A stretch of DNA of 64,000 bases from Megascapheus bottae (taxonomy: Eukaryota > Chordata > Mammalia > Rodentia > Geomyidae): positions 32,917,025-32,981,024 of the forward strand of contig JANJXV010000010.1 of the NCBI GenBank assembly GCA_024803745.1, in the 5' to 3' direction. The notes under the pieces are model-generated. The model worked only from the letters and a program-made list of their open reading frames with translations, had not been told where the DNA came from and ran no database searches. Position numbers and translations under genes: made by a program. Shown here piece by piece: positions 33,479 to 44,824 of this stretch; within the stretch, counting starts at the first letter, position 1, and every line of letters begins with the position of its first letter.

Positions 33479-36400
33479 GTCTCAGCTCCAATCTGTGAAT
33501 TTCCTTGAAATTTCCCTTTGTTTCTCTGTCATTTCATTACAACTTAAACTGAACCCTGAATATTTTGCCTTTTTGACCCACATGATAAGGAGTGCACATG
33601 TTTCTTTGGAGGGGAAAGGGAGTGTCACTGCTTCCTAGAATATCACTGTTGTTTATTCTCTACCCTTTTATATATAGCTACCCTGTCAATACCAAAATCA
33701 GTTTTGCCAACTGTATGACCTCACTTATTCAAGTATTTTTTTAAAAAAGGAACATCAAAGGAAGAAATAATACCAACAAAGCATCACAGTTTGTCAAGGC
33801 ATTTTTTCAACACCTTCCTCACTGCGGGATACTCCCTTAGAAGTCATCAAATTATGTCAGTTCCTAGTAATCACTGTGGAAAATTCAACTCAGACAAGAT
33901 ATGCCATAGGCATTATATAGCCATTAGTGTTCAGGGCCTAATTTTCCCAGATAAAGCAAGAAAAAGTTGCTAATGACCAGCTAATATGTCTACCTAATAG
34001 GCAGTGAAATGGAGTAATATCATCTCTCATGAGTCAAAAATATTCATTAAAATTTGCTGATCTGTAGCTATTCTACTGTAGGATTAATTAGAATATTTGG
34101 CCAACAGAAAGGAAAATGTGTGAGGAAAAATAGTTATGGTGCTACTCATCAAAGGCTTCTAGTTGGTGAGCATACATGAAAGATATAGATTTAATTCTGA
34201 AGCTAGATGGTTCTCCTAGAGCTACTTCACCCACAGTTCTGGCCAAAATAGGACATGACTTAAATTACCAAAAGAAAATACCCTTGATTTTAAGATCTTC
34301 CATGATAGCTCTACTGTGAGGATCTCATTTTAAGCACTTGGGGCTCATTTGCTTAGCTGTAGAAATAGTGTCTGTTACAATGAGACTAGGTCTCAGTTGC
34401 ATAGTTCATTAAGTAAGATTTAATGATATTTTAATTGAATTAATGGTAAGACACAGAGAGGGAGCAATACCCTGGGCATATCTATGTAGAAGGATTTATG
34501 GGAAAAATAGAAGATAAAGTAAAATTCAACACTAAAGATGAAAGCTTCTTGTTCCTGAAAGGCAAACATGATTTTCCATTTCTCAAAGTACAGCTAAAAA
34601 TGGCTGGCATTATATAACATAATAAGGCCCTGAAAGGCAAAGTGAAAAAGACAAAATGACCAGGGATAACTTGGGGTGAGATGATTTTGTTTTTCCAGGT
34701 CATGATAATTACATTTCTCATCACTTATGATCAGAACACCTGGAATAAGAACATAAAGGAAGGAATTGTTTAATTTGGCTTAGTTTCCAAGGTGGCAACT
34801 ATCAAGCAGTGAGCACATGACTTGTTAATGAAAGAAAATGTAGGAACCTATCTGTCTCACTTGGAAGCATTTCTTAGTAACTAACTTTGTTGGGTTTGCA
34901 CAACAAATCTTCAATGAGAAGCTAGAAATACATAGCCATGCTTCTAAAAGCACATACAAGTACCTAGGAATAAAAATTATAAGAACCTTGCCAGAGAAAG
35001 TATATAGAAGGAATAGCAAAAGAAGTTTGCCTTCCTCTGTGGCAAAGGGATGAGTGTCCGTGAGCCTGTCCTGAGTGGAAGGGTATTCTTATTCCACAGG
35101 ACCAACTCTTCCATGGCTCCAATCTCCCTTCACAGCAGACTTGGAAGGATGTGTACTTCTTTTGCTTGGACTTTATGGCCCTACCAGCCATTTTTTTTTT
35201 ACTTCTCGGTGTGGGTTTAAATGGCCATTCATACCTTAATGTTTTCTGGCTCCATCATCTTCTCTGTCTCTATCCTCATACTGGAAGATTTTTATCCCAA
35301 TTGGTGACCTATATCCAGTCAAGATCTGAGTTGGCAAAGTAATGTACCCAATCCCATATTTCTAATCCCTATCTGTTACTTAAGACACTTCAAACCTACA
35401 ATGTCTTGGCTAGGTGTAGCCCTTAATCATTCTTCCTACTTCACTGTGGAATGTGTATTTTCTCTTGAAACACAATTATATGAGCAAAAGGACCCCAAGG
35501 AGGCAAGAAGAGAAAGGAAAAAGTATTTAAACTAAGACACAAAGGAATAGTACTATTTACATAGATATGTCAAGAGAATAAAATAATATTCCAAGCCAAT
35601 GAAGTATCTGTTTTTATCTTATTTAATCTACTAGAAACTATTCCTGTATGATGGCATTCATAACTTACTTCTTAACATTTATTTCACATTCTTATATAAA
35701 ATAGATTATATACATACTTAATAATTGGGTCATTTGAAGGAATAGTTATCAACCTTGAGCACTAGAATAATGGTGAAGGCTTTGGGCAGGCATAGTTTTG
35801 AGACTAGAATTGGGCTCATGTGGTTTTCTACTTCAAGTACCTGGACATATGAAATTCTGAAGCCAACAAAATCTTGCAGCAATTTGAATGAGTAGGAATG
35901 AAATGAGATAGCACAACTAATTGGTAACTTTTCTGAATTCCTTGGTATACGTTCTTGTACCTCAATCAAAATAATTCATGTTTTAACCCAGTCACATCTT
36001 TCAGTGACAGCTTTTGGTTGCAAATACAAAGTGCAATAATGAAAAGAGTGAATAGTTCACCTCTCAGACTGATTTATAATGACAGTTGCTCTGATAGAGA
36101 GGAAATGAACAATTGGACAGACTCCATGAAGTGAAAATTCCCAATTCTGTTGTTCCCTTGTATTAATTAAATAGGTACCAGGTACTTTTCAGAGTTGCAC
36201 CTCTGAGACTCATGCAGAATTTCTTACAGTTGTTAAATGTTATGTGCTTCTCAATGAAAACACTAACACAATCTCAATTGAGCATCTAATAGGTTAAAAA
36301 CATACACTTCTGCCTGTAGATGTTACTAGCTAACCCCGAGGCAGTTCTTCTAATTTCATCAAGATTTTGTTCACTAAGAATTTTTTTTGGTGAAGGACTG

Positions 36401-36551
36401 TCAATGTTTATAAAATTTGCTACTTACAAAATTAACTTCCTTAAAAAAAGCTTAGCTCATTTCTCTATCACTATCCAATTCCATCATTCCCTTTCAAATA
36501 GAATTCCGTTCTCTGAGTTCCACAGGCATAAAAGACAATGAGAAATACTTT
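33479..36551. other. unassigned AT-rich sequence, no gene seen
   Basis: About 3 kb with several chance frames of 60-80 codons on both strands (for example 34482-34724 minus and 35730-35969 minus). No repeat, exon or RNA gene that I can support. Unrecognised old LTR or L1 material is possible around 35100-35470. Confidence 0.45.
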
Positions 36552-36565
36552 TCAGCTAATTTTTA

Positions 36566-36756
36566 TTTTTTTGCCAGTCCTGGGCTTGAGCTCAGGGCCT
36601 GAGCACTGTCTTTGGACTTTCTCAAGGCTGGAGCTCTACCACTTGAGCCTCAGCACCACTTCCGGCTTTTTTCTATATGTGGTACCGAGGAATCGAACCC
36701 GGGTCTTCATGCATGCTAGGCAAGCACTTTAACCACTAGGCCAAACTCCCGGCCCC
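36566..36756 (-). repeat. IDL-Geo-like dimeric SINE with perfect 14 bp target duplication
   Basis: Minus strand: GGGGCCGGGAGTTTGGCCTA, CCCGGGTTCGATTCC, ATATAGAAAAAAGCC, GGAAGTGGTGCTGAGGCTCA, AGAAAGTCCAAAGACAGTGC. The direct repeat TCAGCTAATTTTTA at 36552-36565 and 36757-36770 is perfect. A near-consensus copy, useful as a reference for the family. Confidence 0.97.
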
Positions 36757-37219
36757 TCAGCTAATTTTTAAAGTCTTGCAGAAAGTGGAACTTCTCACCC
36801 TTTCCCACATGTTGCTTAAACTATTCTAAGTTGATGAACTCTAGAATCCAAGAATCTAATTGGCTTCTTTTCTTAGATATCTGGCAGATGCCTCAAAATC
36901 AAACAGAAGTCAATCTCTTCTGTAAAACCATTCCTCAGCTAAGTTTTCTGAGTATTTGCTTGTTTTTTTGGTATCTCACATCAGATCTAGAAGTCCAGGA
37001 ATCTCTATTTTCCTTGCATTTCCTAATAGGTCCATCATCAAGTTCTTTGAACCAAATATGTCCTGAACATTTTTTGACTCACCACTGCTTTTTCCTCTGC
37101 TTTATTTAGGATCCCCCCATATGTCATTCGAATATTTGTGATACCTTGATAGTCATTGCTTTTCTCCTAGTCATGTCTCCTTCCCCAGGAGATTGTTTAT
37201 ACTGTTAAGGAATTCATAC

Positions 37220-37460
37220 AAGTTCTAAATGTGATTGTTATCACTCTCAAAATTCACTAATAGCTTTCCAACACCTTAAACTATAATCTAAATTTCTTTG
37301 TGTTAAGATCTTTCTGAACTTGCATTTTGCTTTCTTTCCTTTCTTAATCTTCCTCCCATTCTTCCACAAACATTTCATTCCCCAATTATCTGAAAATGTC
37401 TTCAGTCACTCTCATCTCCATGCCCACACGTTACTGAAGTGTGCTTTGCATAAAATCCCA
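37220..37460 (+). repeat. L2 LINE fragment
   Basis: AATAGCTTTCCAACACCTTA, AACTATAATCTAAATTTCTT, then GATCTTTCTGAACTTGCATTTTGC and CTTCCTCCCATTCTTCC follow the L2 order (GGCTCCCCACTGCC...GATAAAGTCCAAACTCCTT...CCCTTCACAATCTGGCC...CTCCTACCACTCCCC). Diverged and non-coding. The flanks at 36880-37100 may belong to the same element. Confidence 0.6.
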
Positions 37461-37768
37461 AGCCCATCCCATCTATAAATCTTATGGGTTAATGGGAAAA
37501 GTAAAATAAGCAACTTGAAAAGAACAAGAATTCCCTTTCCTTCAGCAACTGATTGAAACTATTATCCATTATTTCAGTAGCCTAAGTTGCATAGGAACTT
37601 GATGCCTGTATCCTGATTCTTACATCCTACTTCCCAGTTAAGTTCTTTAAGGATTATTTTGTGACCTTTCCTCTAGAAGTTTGGGTAAAATGAGAAAAAA
37701 AATTTTTTTGCTGGAGGAAAGCAAAAATGGGTCTTGCTTTGATCACTTCCCAAATTCCTTTCAATTTC

Positions 37769-37770
<2 letters not shown>

Positions 37771-37819
<49 letters not shown>
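37771..37819. repeat. GT microsatellite
   Basis: A perfect TG run of about 24 units. Confidence 0.98.
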
Positions 37820-37821
<2 letters not shown>

Positions 37822-38419
37822 CCATCACTGGTCAAGGCAAATGTGTGTTAGTACAGAAGAACTATTTTAGGTTATTTATCTATCCAACAGACCAGGTGGC
37901 CATACTTCATAAGTAATAAGAAGAAAGTAAGGATTGAGTGAAAAATACTATGCAAATTTGAAGTTTCTTGTGAAAGTAAGGGCCAACACATAATTTATAA
38001 CACATCAGTCTTCAATATTAGATGCTTCATTTTCTCTGCTTTTTACTTTCTTACTGATCCCAGGTCCGTAGAACAGACCTAACATAATAAGGCTTATTAC
38101 ATCAACAAGATTAGATAGAAATATGAAATGAAACCAAAAAGAGAGAAGGTGGCTTATACCCTTTACCACTGCAGGCTAGATGATCTATACTACATAAATG
38201 ACTTCTGTTGATTTGGCTTTCTAAACGTTAACAACTTGTAAGATGTCACATGGGCATGTCAGATCATGATCTCTGACAGCCTCTGGTTCTTATGTGACAT
38301 CAATTCAAGCAGCAATTTTTTTTACCCATTCCTTTGCTTGATAATGGAGTCCCATGTAAGATTTCATTTTGTAGAGATAAAACAGCTTTTTCTCATAGCT
38401 TCAAATACTCTTAATTTTT
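37820..38419. other. unassigned sequence
   Basis: No gene or named repeat. Confidence 0.45.
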
Positions 38420-38515
38420 TCTAACTCCTCTGATTTAGAAAAGAAGAATCTAAGCCTCAGATAGGATAAATAATTCATTAAGTCAATACCACAACACTAG
38501 AATTTGCCTAGTCAT
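38420..38515 (-). repeat. MIR-like fragment (minus)
   Basis: GATTTAGAAAAGAAGAATCT, AAGCCTCAGATAGGATAAAT and AATTCATTAAGTCAATACCACA follow the inverted MIR (TTTACAGATGAGGAAACTGAGGC...GTTAAGTAACTTGCC...CACA) weakly. Confidence 0.5.
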
Positions 38516-38539
38516 CTAATAATCACTAAAATAGAGACA

Positions 38540-38748
38540 GTATGAGTTTTACAGTCTATCTGAATTTAAACCCTACCACTAATACATGGTGTCAGGCAAT
38601 TTATTGATCTTATTTTTTATCACTAGACCTAATAAGGAAAATGGAGTTTGCTAGTACCTTACTGAGTTGCTTTGAAAAATAAATGAGCTAACATACAGAA
38701 AATATTTGAAACATAGTAAGCTTTCAAAATGATACCTGTTATTAATAA
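38540..38748 (+). repeat. MIR SINE, long copy (plus)
   Basis: Order of motifs matches a nearly complete MIR: ACAGTCTATCTGAATTTAAA, CCCTACCACTAATACATGGT, GTCAGGCAATTTATTGATCT, CCTAATAAGGAAAATGGAGT, AAAAATAAATGAGCTAACAT, ACATAGTAAGCTTTCAAAAT. It is one of the clearer mammal-wide SINEs here. Confidence 0.85.
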
Positions 38749-38757
38749 TTAGATTTT

Positions 38758-38970
38758 CCTGTGCTAGGACTTTTACCTCAGGGCCTCAAGCTTAGTGTGC
38801 TTGCTTGCTCATATCTGGCACTCTACCCTCTTTCCACGCCTCTAACTCAGCTTTGCACTAGTTAATGGGGACTGGAACCTCACAGACTTTTCTACCTATG
38901 CTGCTGCCTTGAAATCATACTTGTCTAGGTCTCATCTTCCTGAATACCTAGGATTACAGGTATATAATCC
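38758..38970 (-). repeat. diverged 7SL-headed SINE
   Basis: Minus strand shows TGTAATCCTAGGTATTCAGG (head), TGAGGTTCCAGTCCCCATTA (junction, matching GAGACTCTTATCTCCAATTA) and a worn right unit ending GAGGCCCTGAGGTAAAAG. An older relative of the copies at 22745 and 30268. Confidence 0.65.
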
Positions 38971-39027
38971 TGTACTCTAATTTTAAAATACAATTTTCTT
39001 TCTACTGTATCTAACTCAAAATTTTCC

Positions 39028-39320
39028 AGTTTAGGCAATGTCTTTGTTTCCTGTTGTTTCTACAGATTATTACAAATTTAGTAGCTTGAGACAATGCAAA
39101 TGTACTATCTTCATGTTTTCACTGGGGTGAAATTGGGTACCTCAGGGCTTATTTGCTTCTGGTGGATCTATAAGAGAGCTGTTCCTTGGATTTCTCCAGC
39201 CATCCAAATTCATTGGCTTGCAGCCCCTTCCTTCATCTTTTACCCGCAGTGTAGTAGGATCCCAGCTCGGTCTGACCTTTGCTCTTCAGCCTCCCTCTTT
39301 CCCTTTCCTATTATAATCAT
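39028..39320 (-). repeat. MaLR (MLT1-like) LTR fragment (minus)
   Basis: The plus strand follows the reverse complement of a MaLR LTR: TCCTGTTGTTTCTACAGATT, ATTACAAATTTAGTAGCTTG, AGACAATGCAAATGTACTAT, CTTGCAGCCCCTTCCTTC, CTTCAGCCTCCCTCTTTCC. The family pattern is GTTGCTGTAACAAATTACCACAAACTTAGTGGCTTAAAACAACA on that strand. No provirus interior is seen. Confidence 0.65.
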
Positions 39321-39504
39321 TTTTTAACTAAAGGAATAAGTTACATTCAATATTAATTTTGCATGCACAATCCAGTAAGTTTTGAAAGTGTGCATAATAA
39401 TACAATATTCTTAGTATGCTGAATTTGCATTTTTAGGCTTTTCTTTAACATTTCCCAGATACGTATGCATGCATACAATATGTACAAGCAAGTTTATATG
39501 TAAT

Positions 39505-39645
39505 GAGATTTTTTTCAATTGTACTTTATTGTCAGGGTTACACTTACAATCAACAGGTAATGGGTACATTATTTCTTGAATTTGATGCCCTTTCCCATAT
39601 TTTTCTCCCACTTTCCCTTCTCCCACCTCCTATAATAAGATATAT
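39505..39645 (-). repeat. L1 3' UTR fragment, disrupted by SINE insertion
   Basis: T-rich left edge (AGATTTTTTTCAATTGTACT), then GGTAATGGGTACATTATTTC and CCCATATTTTTCTCCCACTT mirror the younger L1 3' UTR. The match to 44825-44955 is close. It continues as a TA-rich region at 39843-39930 on the other side of the SINE. Confidence 0.75.
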
Positions 39646-39648
39646 ATA

Positions 39649-39840
39649 TTTTTTTTGCCAGTTCCGGGCTCGAGCTCAGGGTTTAAGCACTGTCCTTGGA
39701 CTTTCTTAAGGCTAGAGCTCTACCACTTCAGCTTCAGCACCACTTCTGGCTTTTTTCTATGTATGTGGTACCGAGAATCAAACCTGGGTCTTCGTGCATG
39801 CTAGGCAAGCACTCTACCACAAGGCCAAATTCCCAGCCCC
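39649..39840 (-). repeat. IDL-Geo-like dimeric SINE inside an L1 3' UTR
   Basis: Minus strand: GGGGCTGGGAATTTGGCCTT, CCCAGGTTTGATTCTCGG, CATAGAAAAAAGCCAGAAGT, GGTGCTGAAGCTGAAGTGGT, TAAGAAAGTCCAAGGACAGT. The repeat AAGATATATATAT stands at 39637 and again at 39840, the likely target duplication. Confidence 0.94.
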
Positions 39841-39841
39841 A

Positions 39842-39842
<1 letters not shown>

Positions 39843-39895
<53 letters not shown>

Positions 39896-39897
39896 TT
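39843..39897. repeat. TA microsatellite
   Basis: About 55 bases of nearly perfect TA repeat (one TATG interruption), the expanded target copy next to the SINE. Confidence 0.97.
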
Positions 39898-39937
39898 TTT
39901 TAAATCTATGAACTGACAAAGGTCTCTAAGTGATATT

Positions 39938-40135
39938 TTTTTTGCCAGTCCTGGGACTTGAACTCAGGGCCTAAGCACTGTCCTTGGACACTTTTTGCTC
40001 AAGGCTAGTGCTCTGTCATTTGAGCCACAGCATCACTTCCAGCTTTTCCTGGGTATGTGGTACCAAGGAATCGAACCCAAAGCTTCATGCATGCTAGGTG
40101 AACACTCTACCACTAGGCTATACTCCTGGCACCCC
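39938..40135 (-). repeat. IDL-Geo-like dimeric SINE
   Basis: Minus strand: GTGCCAGGAGTATAGCCTAG, TTTGGGTTCGATTCCTTGGT, then a right monomer with the fuller TTGAGCAAAAAGTGTCCAAG segment instead of TTGAGAAAGTCCAAGG. The flanking repeats TAAGTGATATT and CAAGTGATACT are imperfect. The two SINEs here lie 97 bases apart around the TA repeat. Confidence 0.93.
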
Positions 40136-40309
40136 TCAAGTGATACTATTATTTTAGTACAATGTAAGTTAATTAACATAATTAGATCAGCTGATGAACA
40201 TGGAAGTTGATTTTATGTTATAAAATTTCTGTATTGAATATGACTGTGCAGATAACTATTCAACCTGCTGATTTCAAGTCTTTAAGGGCAAATACTGACA
40301 TAAGCTTGT

Positions 40310-40640
40310 TAGATCTTATGGTGGTTTCATTTCATATTTTGTGAGGTATCTCCAAACTGTTCTCCATAATAGCAATGCTAATTTACATCTCGCAGAACAA
40401 TTTACAAAGGGCAACTTTTCCTTTACATCCTCATTAGCACTTGTTACACAGTGTTTACACACTATTGATAGTAGTCATTTCAATGTCCGTAAGGTGATTT
40501 CTAGTGGTTTTAATTTGTATCTCCCTAATGATGCTGGGAATTTTTCATGTGTTTATTAGCCATTTATATGTTTGCTTTAAGGAAATATCTACCCAGTTCC
40601 CTTGATCATTTCTTAATTGGATTCTTGGCTCTCTTTCCAC
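40310..40640 (-). repeat. old L1 ORF2 C-terminal fragment (minus)
   Basis: The plus strand reads the classic inverted end of L1 ORF2: CTCCAAACTGTTCTCCATAA, TGATTTCTAGTGGTTTTAAT, TTGTATCTCCCTAATGATGC, TTTTTCATGTGTTTATTAGC, CATTTATATGTTTGCTTTAA, TGATCATTTCTTAATTGGAT. It corresponds to the KCSxSL...TPVRM...C-x-C region on the minus strand. Belongs to an older lineage than the 46.5-53.7 kb element. Confidence 0.85.
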
Positions 40641-41639
40641 AGAGTGGAGGTTCTTGTATATTTTGGATATTCATCTCCTATATTTTATTTGGCTTGCAGT
40701 TGCCCTTCACTCAGCTGTTTCCTTCGTCCTCTCTCTTACTTCTTTCATTTAGAAGGACCTTTGTGCCTCCACGGAGCTCATGTTCATAACTCACAATAAT
40801 CTCCCTATTGTGAAAGTCCTAAAAATATCAGCCACAGTACTTTTTTCATGCCAGGCAGTAGATTCACAGGTTCTTATTTGTTGAACCATTATTCTGTCTA
40901 TTCAAGCTGGAAATTATGTGTACGCCTTATGTCTTCCCTAAAGTCAATCATGCCTTTTTAAATTCTAATCCAGAAAACACACATTGGAGACCTGGATTGA
41001 ATGAAGCATCTGGACTGGGTTTTTGTCCAATAGCATTTTCCTTGTCTGGTTAGACCAGATCCATACGATATAAAGCAAGGATGAAATATGATGATTATCT
41101 GAGCCTGTGCTCTGTAAGCATCAGTGATATGTTTCTGGTAATGAAACAAAGTGATGAATGTTCGCTGGATCCACAAAATCAGCTTCCTACATGCTTTAAA
41201 TACCTAGCCATAGGAAATGCCATTTTCTTTCCCTCTGTTGACTGTTTCAAATTAAACTCTCTTAACAGCCTACAACAGTAGTCCCTCCAACAGGTGCTTC
41301 TTCCTACACTCATATTTCATGGTCTTTTTAGTCATTACACCTGGCTGACTTGGCAATCCTCCAGTAATGGCATGTGTTATTACTGTCTTCCTGAAAATTC
41401 AGGCTCCACCATAGTTAAGCTGAAAATGAGAACAAGAATCCAAACTGTACTTGTCTCTTTTGTGTTCTGGCTCTGCCATTGTATGCCAAGCCAAATTCTT
41501 CTGCAGAGTTGGCAGCAGAAAGAAACTAAGAAGTAGTCAATGCAAAGATATCTTCTTTGGCAATGTTGAACAGTAAGACATAAAGCCTGCCAATTTATCT
41601 CTTTATTTAATCTGATTGTAAATGTTGCTAATATGAAAA
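40641..41639. other. unassigned sequence
   Basis: About 1 kb with overlapping 60-80 codon frames but no family features or named repeat. Confidence 0.45.
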
Positions 41640-41855
41640 GTAGCTTTTCTAGTTGATATTAGGAATTAAACTAAGAGGCTTTTGTTTGCTAGGTAAGTGC
41701 TCTACCATTTCAGTCCTTTACCATTTAGTTTGTTTTTCAAGTAGGGCTTCAGCCTTTACTTTTTATGGCCCAGCTTTGTGCCACAGTGCTCACACCTTTG
41801 CTTCCTGACTGGTTTGGGTTATTGGCATATGCTCAGTGATTGTAAACAGCCCAGC
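41640..41855 (-). repeat. old 7SL-tRNA dimeric SINE (minus)
   Basis: Minus strand: a worn B1-like head (GAGCATATGCCAATAACCCA, GCAAAGGTGTGAGCACTGTG), then a tRNA-like unit AAAGGACTGAAATGGTAGAG, CACTTACCTAGCAAACAAAA, ending AGTTTAATTCC. Like the copy at 9150, the second unit is ID-like and lacks the younger right monomer insertion. Confidence 0.55.
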
Positions 41856-42728
41856 AATATTTCAGATACAGACAGGTAATACAAATGATGAAATACATCA
41901 AGAAATGGTAGTGACAGAGGTGTTAGAGAGTAGAGAGTAGAGGAATTCCATATTTTGAAACTCCTATGTAATTCCTGCTTGTATGAAACAAAGAATGTCT
42001 TTAGTGCATGCTTGCCTAGTTGCAATCCTTTTCATTAAGCCAACTATTTGCTGTGGATAAACTTCTATCATAATAAAGGGAGAAACTTGGTATGAAGTTG
42101 GTCACATGTGTGTTGTAGCCAATTATCCACTGCAGTGAATATTCTAATGGCTAAAATCCAAAATTATGCTAAGATGAAGAATGAGATTCACAGGCCAGTA
42201 TTAACTGAGGTAACTGTGGAGGACTCATGAGAAGAAATAGGCCAGAAAGGATGCTGAACATTATAGAACATACAAGATAAATGAAAATGCTAGAAATTTT
42301 GCTTCCAGCAGTCTCAAAAAGAGACTCTGGCTTTGAAATAGATGAGAACTGGCTACGGAATTCTGAACCAGAAAGTTTCTTGACGTTGTCAGTTGTGACA
42401 TTCAATAAAGTTTCCAAGGATACAGGCAAGGAAAGTAGCAATGCTGTGTTTCTACTAGATTTTATCTTAGAAAATTTCAACCAACTCCTCAGATTTTAGC
42501 TCCTCATCACAGAAGGAATCAGACAAAACTCTATGAAGTCGAGTGTTCAAATGTTTTGTCCTGGGAAGAACTGAAGTCATCATCATTTGCAGGCACTTTG
42601 AAGCCTACATAACAACTCAAGCCCAATCATATGTTCCTTAGAAGAAAAGGGACAAGACAAAGAGAAGGCAGGTAACAGCAATGTCTAAGTGATTGCATCA
42701 AAGTTTGGAGTTGTTCATGGTAGAAAAT
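41856..42728. other. unassigned sequence
   Basis: Open frames run on both strands at 42169-42499 (103 codons minus, 72 codons plus), antisense to each other. Composition is Ser/Leu-rich without a domain. I do not call a gene. Confidence 0.45.
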
Positions 42729-42739
42729 AGACAACTTTA

Positions 42740-43096
42740 TCTAGGATATGGAAACAAGAGCTTTATCTTAGGTGATTGTTGTTGTTTTTAATGTACTATG
42801 TTATTTCTCTTCTCTTTTTTTGCCCTTTGGTTAAGCTTATATTGCTACTGTATCTGACTTTGTTACCTGGTATTGTATATATGTTTATTTATTTATTTTT
42901 AAAAGGGAAGGGAAGGGGGGAAACAAGATGATTTGGATGATTGGGATGGGGTAGAGGAGGGAAATGGGGACAAAAACATGAGAAGGGGTATCAATATGTG
43001 AGAAATAATGCACCTACCATCTGGCAAATGTGACTGTAACCCCTCTACACATTACTTTGACAATAAAAATGAATAAATAAATAAATAAGAAAATAC
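42740..43096 (+). repeat. 5'-truncated L1 3' UTR insertion
   Basis: Starts CTAGGATATGGAAACAAGAG and runs through TTTAATGTACTATGTTATTT, the G-rich block (GGGAAGGGAAGGGGGGAAAC, GGAAATGGGGACAAAAACAT) and GTGACTGTAACCCCTCTACA to CAATAAAAATGAATAAATAAATAAATAAG. Flanking AGACAACTTTA (42729-42739) and AGATAACTTTA (43097-43107) are a near-perfect target duplication. Confidence 0.9.
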
Positions 43097-43340
43097 AGAT
43101 AACTTTAAACCAGTGTTAACCCTTTCTTAAGAAATATTGAGAGTCTGGAACTTGTGGTAGCTTCTAGGTTGGAAAGTTGACATTTTTTTGTGAAATGTCA
43201 CACATGATAGTGGTTTTACTACAACAGAGAAAATGGAGCTCTTCTGAACATATATAACAAATATAGTATTACTTATATCTAAGATTTCTAATATTGATGT
43301 GTTTATCAAACTTCAAAATCTTTAATTGTTAAAAAAAGGA

Positions 43341-43592
43341 AGCTGGGTACCAGTGCCTCTCACCTGTAATCCTAGCTACTCAGGAGGCTGAGATCTAAGG
43401 ATTATGGTTCAAAAGCCACAAGAGAAAGTCAGGCACAAAAAGTCCAGACTCTTCCTCTAATTAACCATCAGAAAACCAGAGGTGGTGCTGTGTCTCAAGT
43501 GGTAGAGCACTAGCCTTGAGCTGAAAAGCTCAGGGACAGAGTTCAAGCCCAGAGTTCAAGCCCCATGACCAAAAATAACAACAACAAAAAGT
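43341..43592 (+). repeat. 7SL-headed dimeric SINE
   Basis: Head GCTGGGTACCAGTGCCTCTC, CCTGTAATCCTAGCTACTCA, GGAGGCTGAGATCTAAGGAT; junction CAGACTCTTCCTCTAATTAA, CCATCAGAAAACCAG; right monomer AGGTGGTGCTGTGTCTCAAG, TAGCCTTGAGCTGAAAAGCT. The tail is a AACAACAACAAAAAG repeat. Confidence 0.93.
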
Positions 43593-44104
43593 AAATACAA
43601 CACCACAAAGCAGTCCATGGACTCAAATGGCTGGAATAATCCAGGTGTCTACTTGTGTTGCCTGTTTTGTATTTCATAACAGTACGAGAGCTTTGAAAAT
43701 TCCAGAGAAATCCTTACTCTTACATTTTTAGAGGCTCTATTATTTTAGGATTTTATTCCTTGGCCCTTCACTTTAATCATCCCAAATTTCTTCATTCAGA
43801 GTGCAGGCTCCCAAACTTACTTTGAGTATTGCAGTACTCACGTCACTGTAGTACTTCACTAGTAAACCAGAGTTCTTGTCTACAATCTGGTGGAGAATAT
43901 GTAGAGTTTTGTCAGGGCCTGATGTCCTGTATTACCATATTCGAGCTGGCTGTGCTAGGCTAAGCTATGGTGTTTGCTCCATAAAGATTGTAGTTTCATA
44001 AGTTGTTATATTCCAGAATCTTGCAGGCTGCCTCATTAAAGAGGCATGCTCAGGACCTCCCTAGACTGATTTAGAAGCCCAAGAATTGATTTGTTAATTT
44101 ACAG
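43593..44104. other. unassigned sequence
   Basis: No gene or repeat named over about 500 bases. Confidence 0.45.
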
Positions 44105-44222
44105 GGATTCAGATTCAGCTGCCATTTGTTTTGAGCAAGCTACATGCTAAACATTGAGCTTGAGGCTTTATTACCAATGATCTCATTTAATCTTCCTGTC
44201 AATGGTCAGTGAAGGTCTCTAG
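44105..44222 (-). repeat. MIR-like fragment (minus)
   Basis: GCCATTTGTTTTGAGCAAGC, TACATGCTAAACATTGAGCT and ATGATCTCATTTAATCTTCC follow the inverted MIR 3' half (CATTTATTGAGCGCTTACTA...GCATTATCTCATTTAATCCTC). Confidence 0.65.
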
Positions 44223-44550
44223 AGGAAAGTATTCAAGAAAATCAGGAAGCGTTAAAAGAGTTTCTTAGAAATACAAAATCAGGCCAGGAAAAGAGGATGG
44301 GATTATATGCAAAGATTCTCTTGAAGAATAAGGGTGCTCTTAATTCTTTGCACTATACATGTCTGCTTATGAAAGCAGTCTTAGTGAAAGACCCTACTCT
44401 GGAGGTAATGCTGGATACTTATTTATCAAAGCTTTCTTTTACTCTTTTCAGTGTTATTTTCTAATGCTCATTGTCTACTCCTCATATAATTCCCTTGTTT
44501 ACAACTTATCTCTGTAGCTGATATATAGATATAAGATACAGAACATTTTG

Positions 44551-44740
44551 AGGTTGGGAGTTTGGACTAGTGGTAGAGTGCTTACCTAACATGCATAAGG
44601 ACCCAGGTTTGATTCCTTGGTACCACATACATAGAAAAAGTCAGAATTGGTGCTGCGACTCAAGGGGTAGAGCTCTAGCATTGAGAAAACCCAAGAAAGC
44701 TTAAGCCCTGAGTTTAAGTCCAGGACTGGAAAAAAAGAGG
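44551..44740 (+). repeat. IDL-Geo-like dimeric SINE with perfect 12 bp target duplication
   Basis: Head AGGTTGGGAGTTTGGACTAG, TGGTAGAGTGCTTACCTAAC, CAGGTTTGATTCC; linker ACATACATAGAAAAAGTCAG; right monomer AATTGGTGCTGCGACTCAAG, TTGAGAAAACCCAAGAAAGC. CAGAACATTTTG is at 44539-44550 and 44741-44752. It lies within one copy of a local 45 bp duplication. Confidence 0.95.
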
Positions 44741-44824
44741 CAGAACATTTTGCTACCTATCTCTGCAGCAGCAATGTAGATATAAGATACAGAGCATCTT
44801 CCATTTCTAAGTACATGTTGATAC

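Noticed and set aside
36700..36756. tRNA-Ala-like gene candidate on the minus strand with clean A and B boxes
   Set aside because: It is the head of a dimeric SINE with an A-rich tail and target duplication, and it cannot form a complete tRNA acceptor stem.
42169..42499. Overlapping 103-codon minus and 72-codon plus frames
   Set aside because: Mutually antisense frames with simple composition and no domain. Neither has supporting context.
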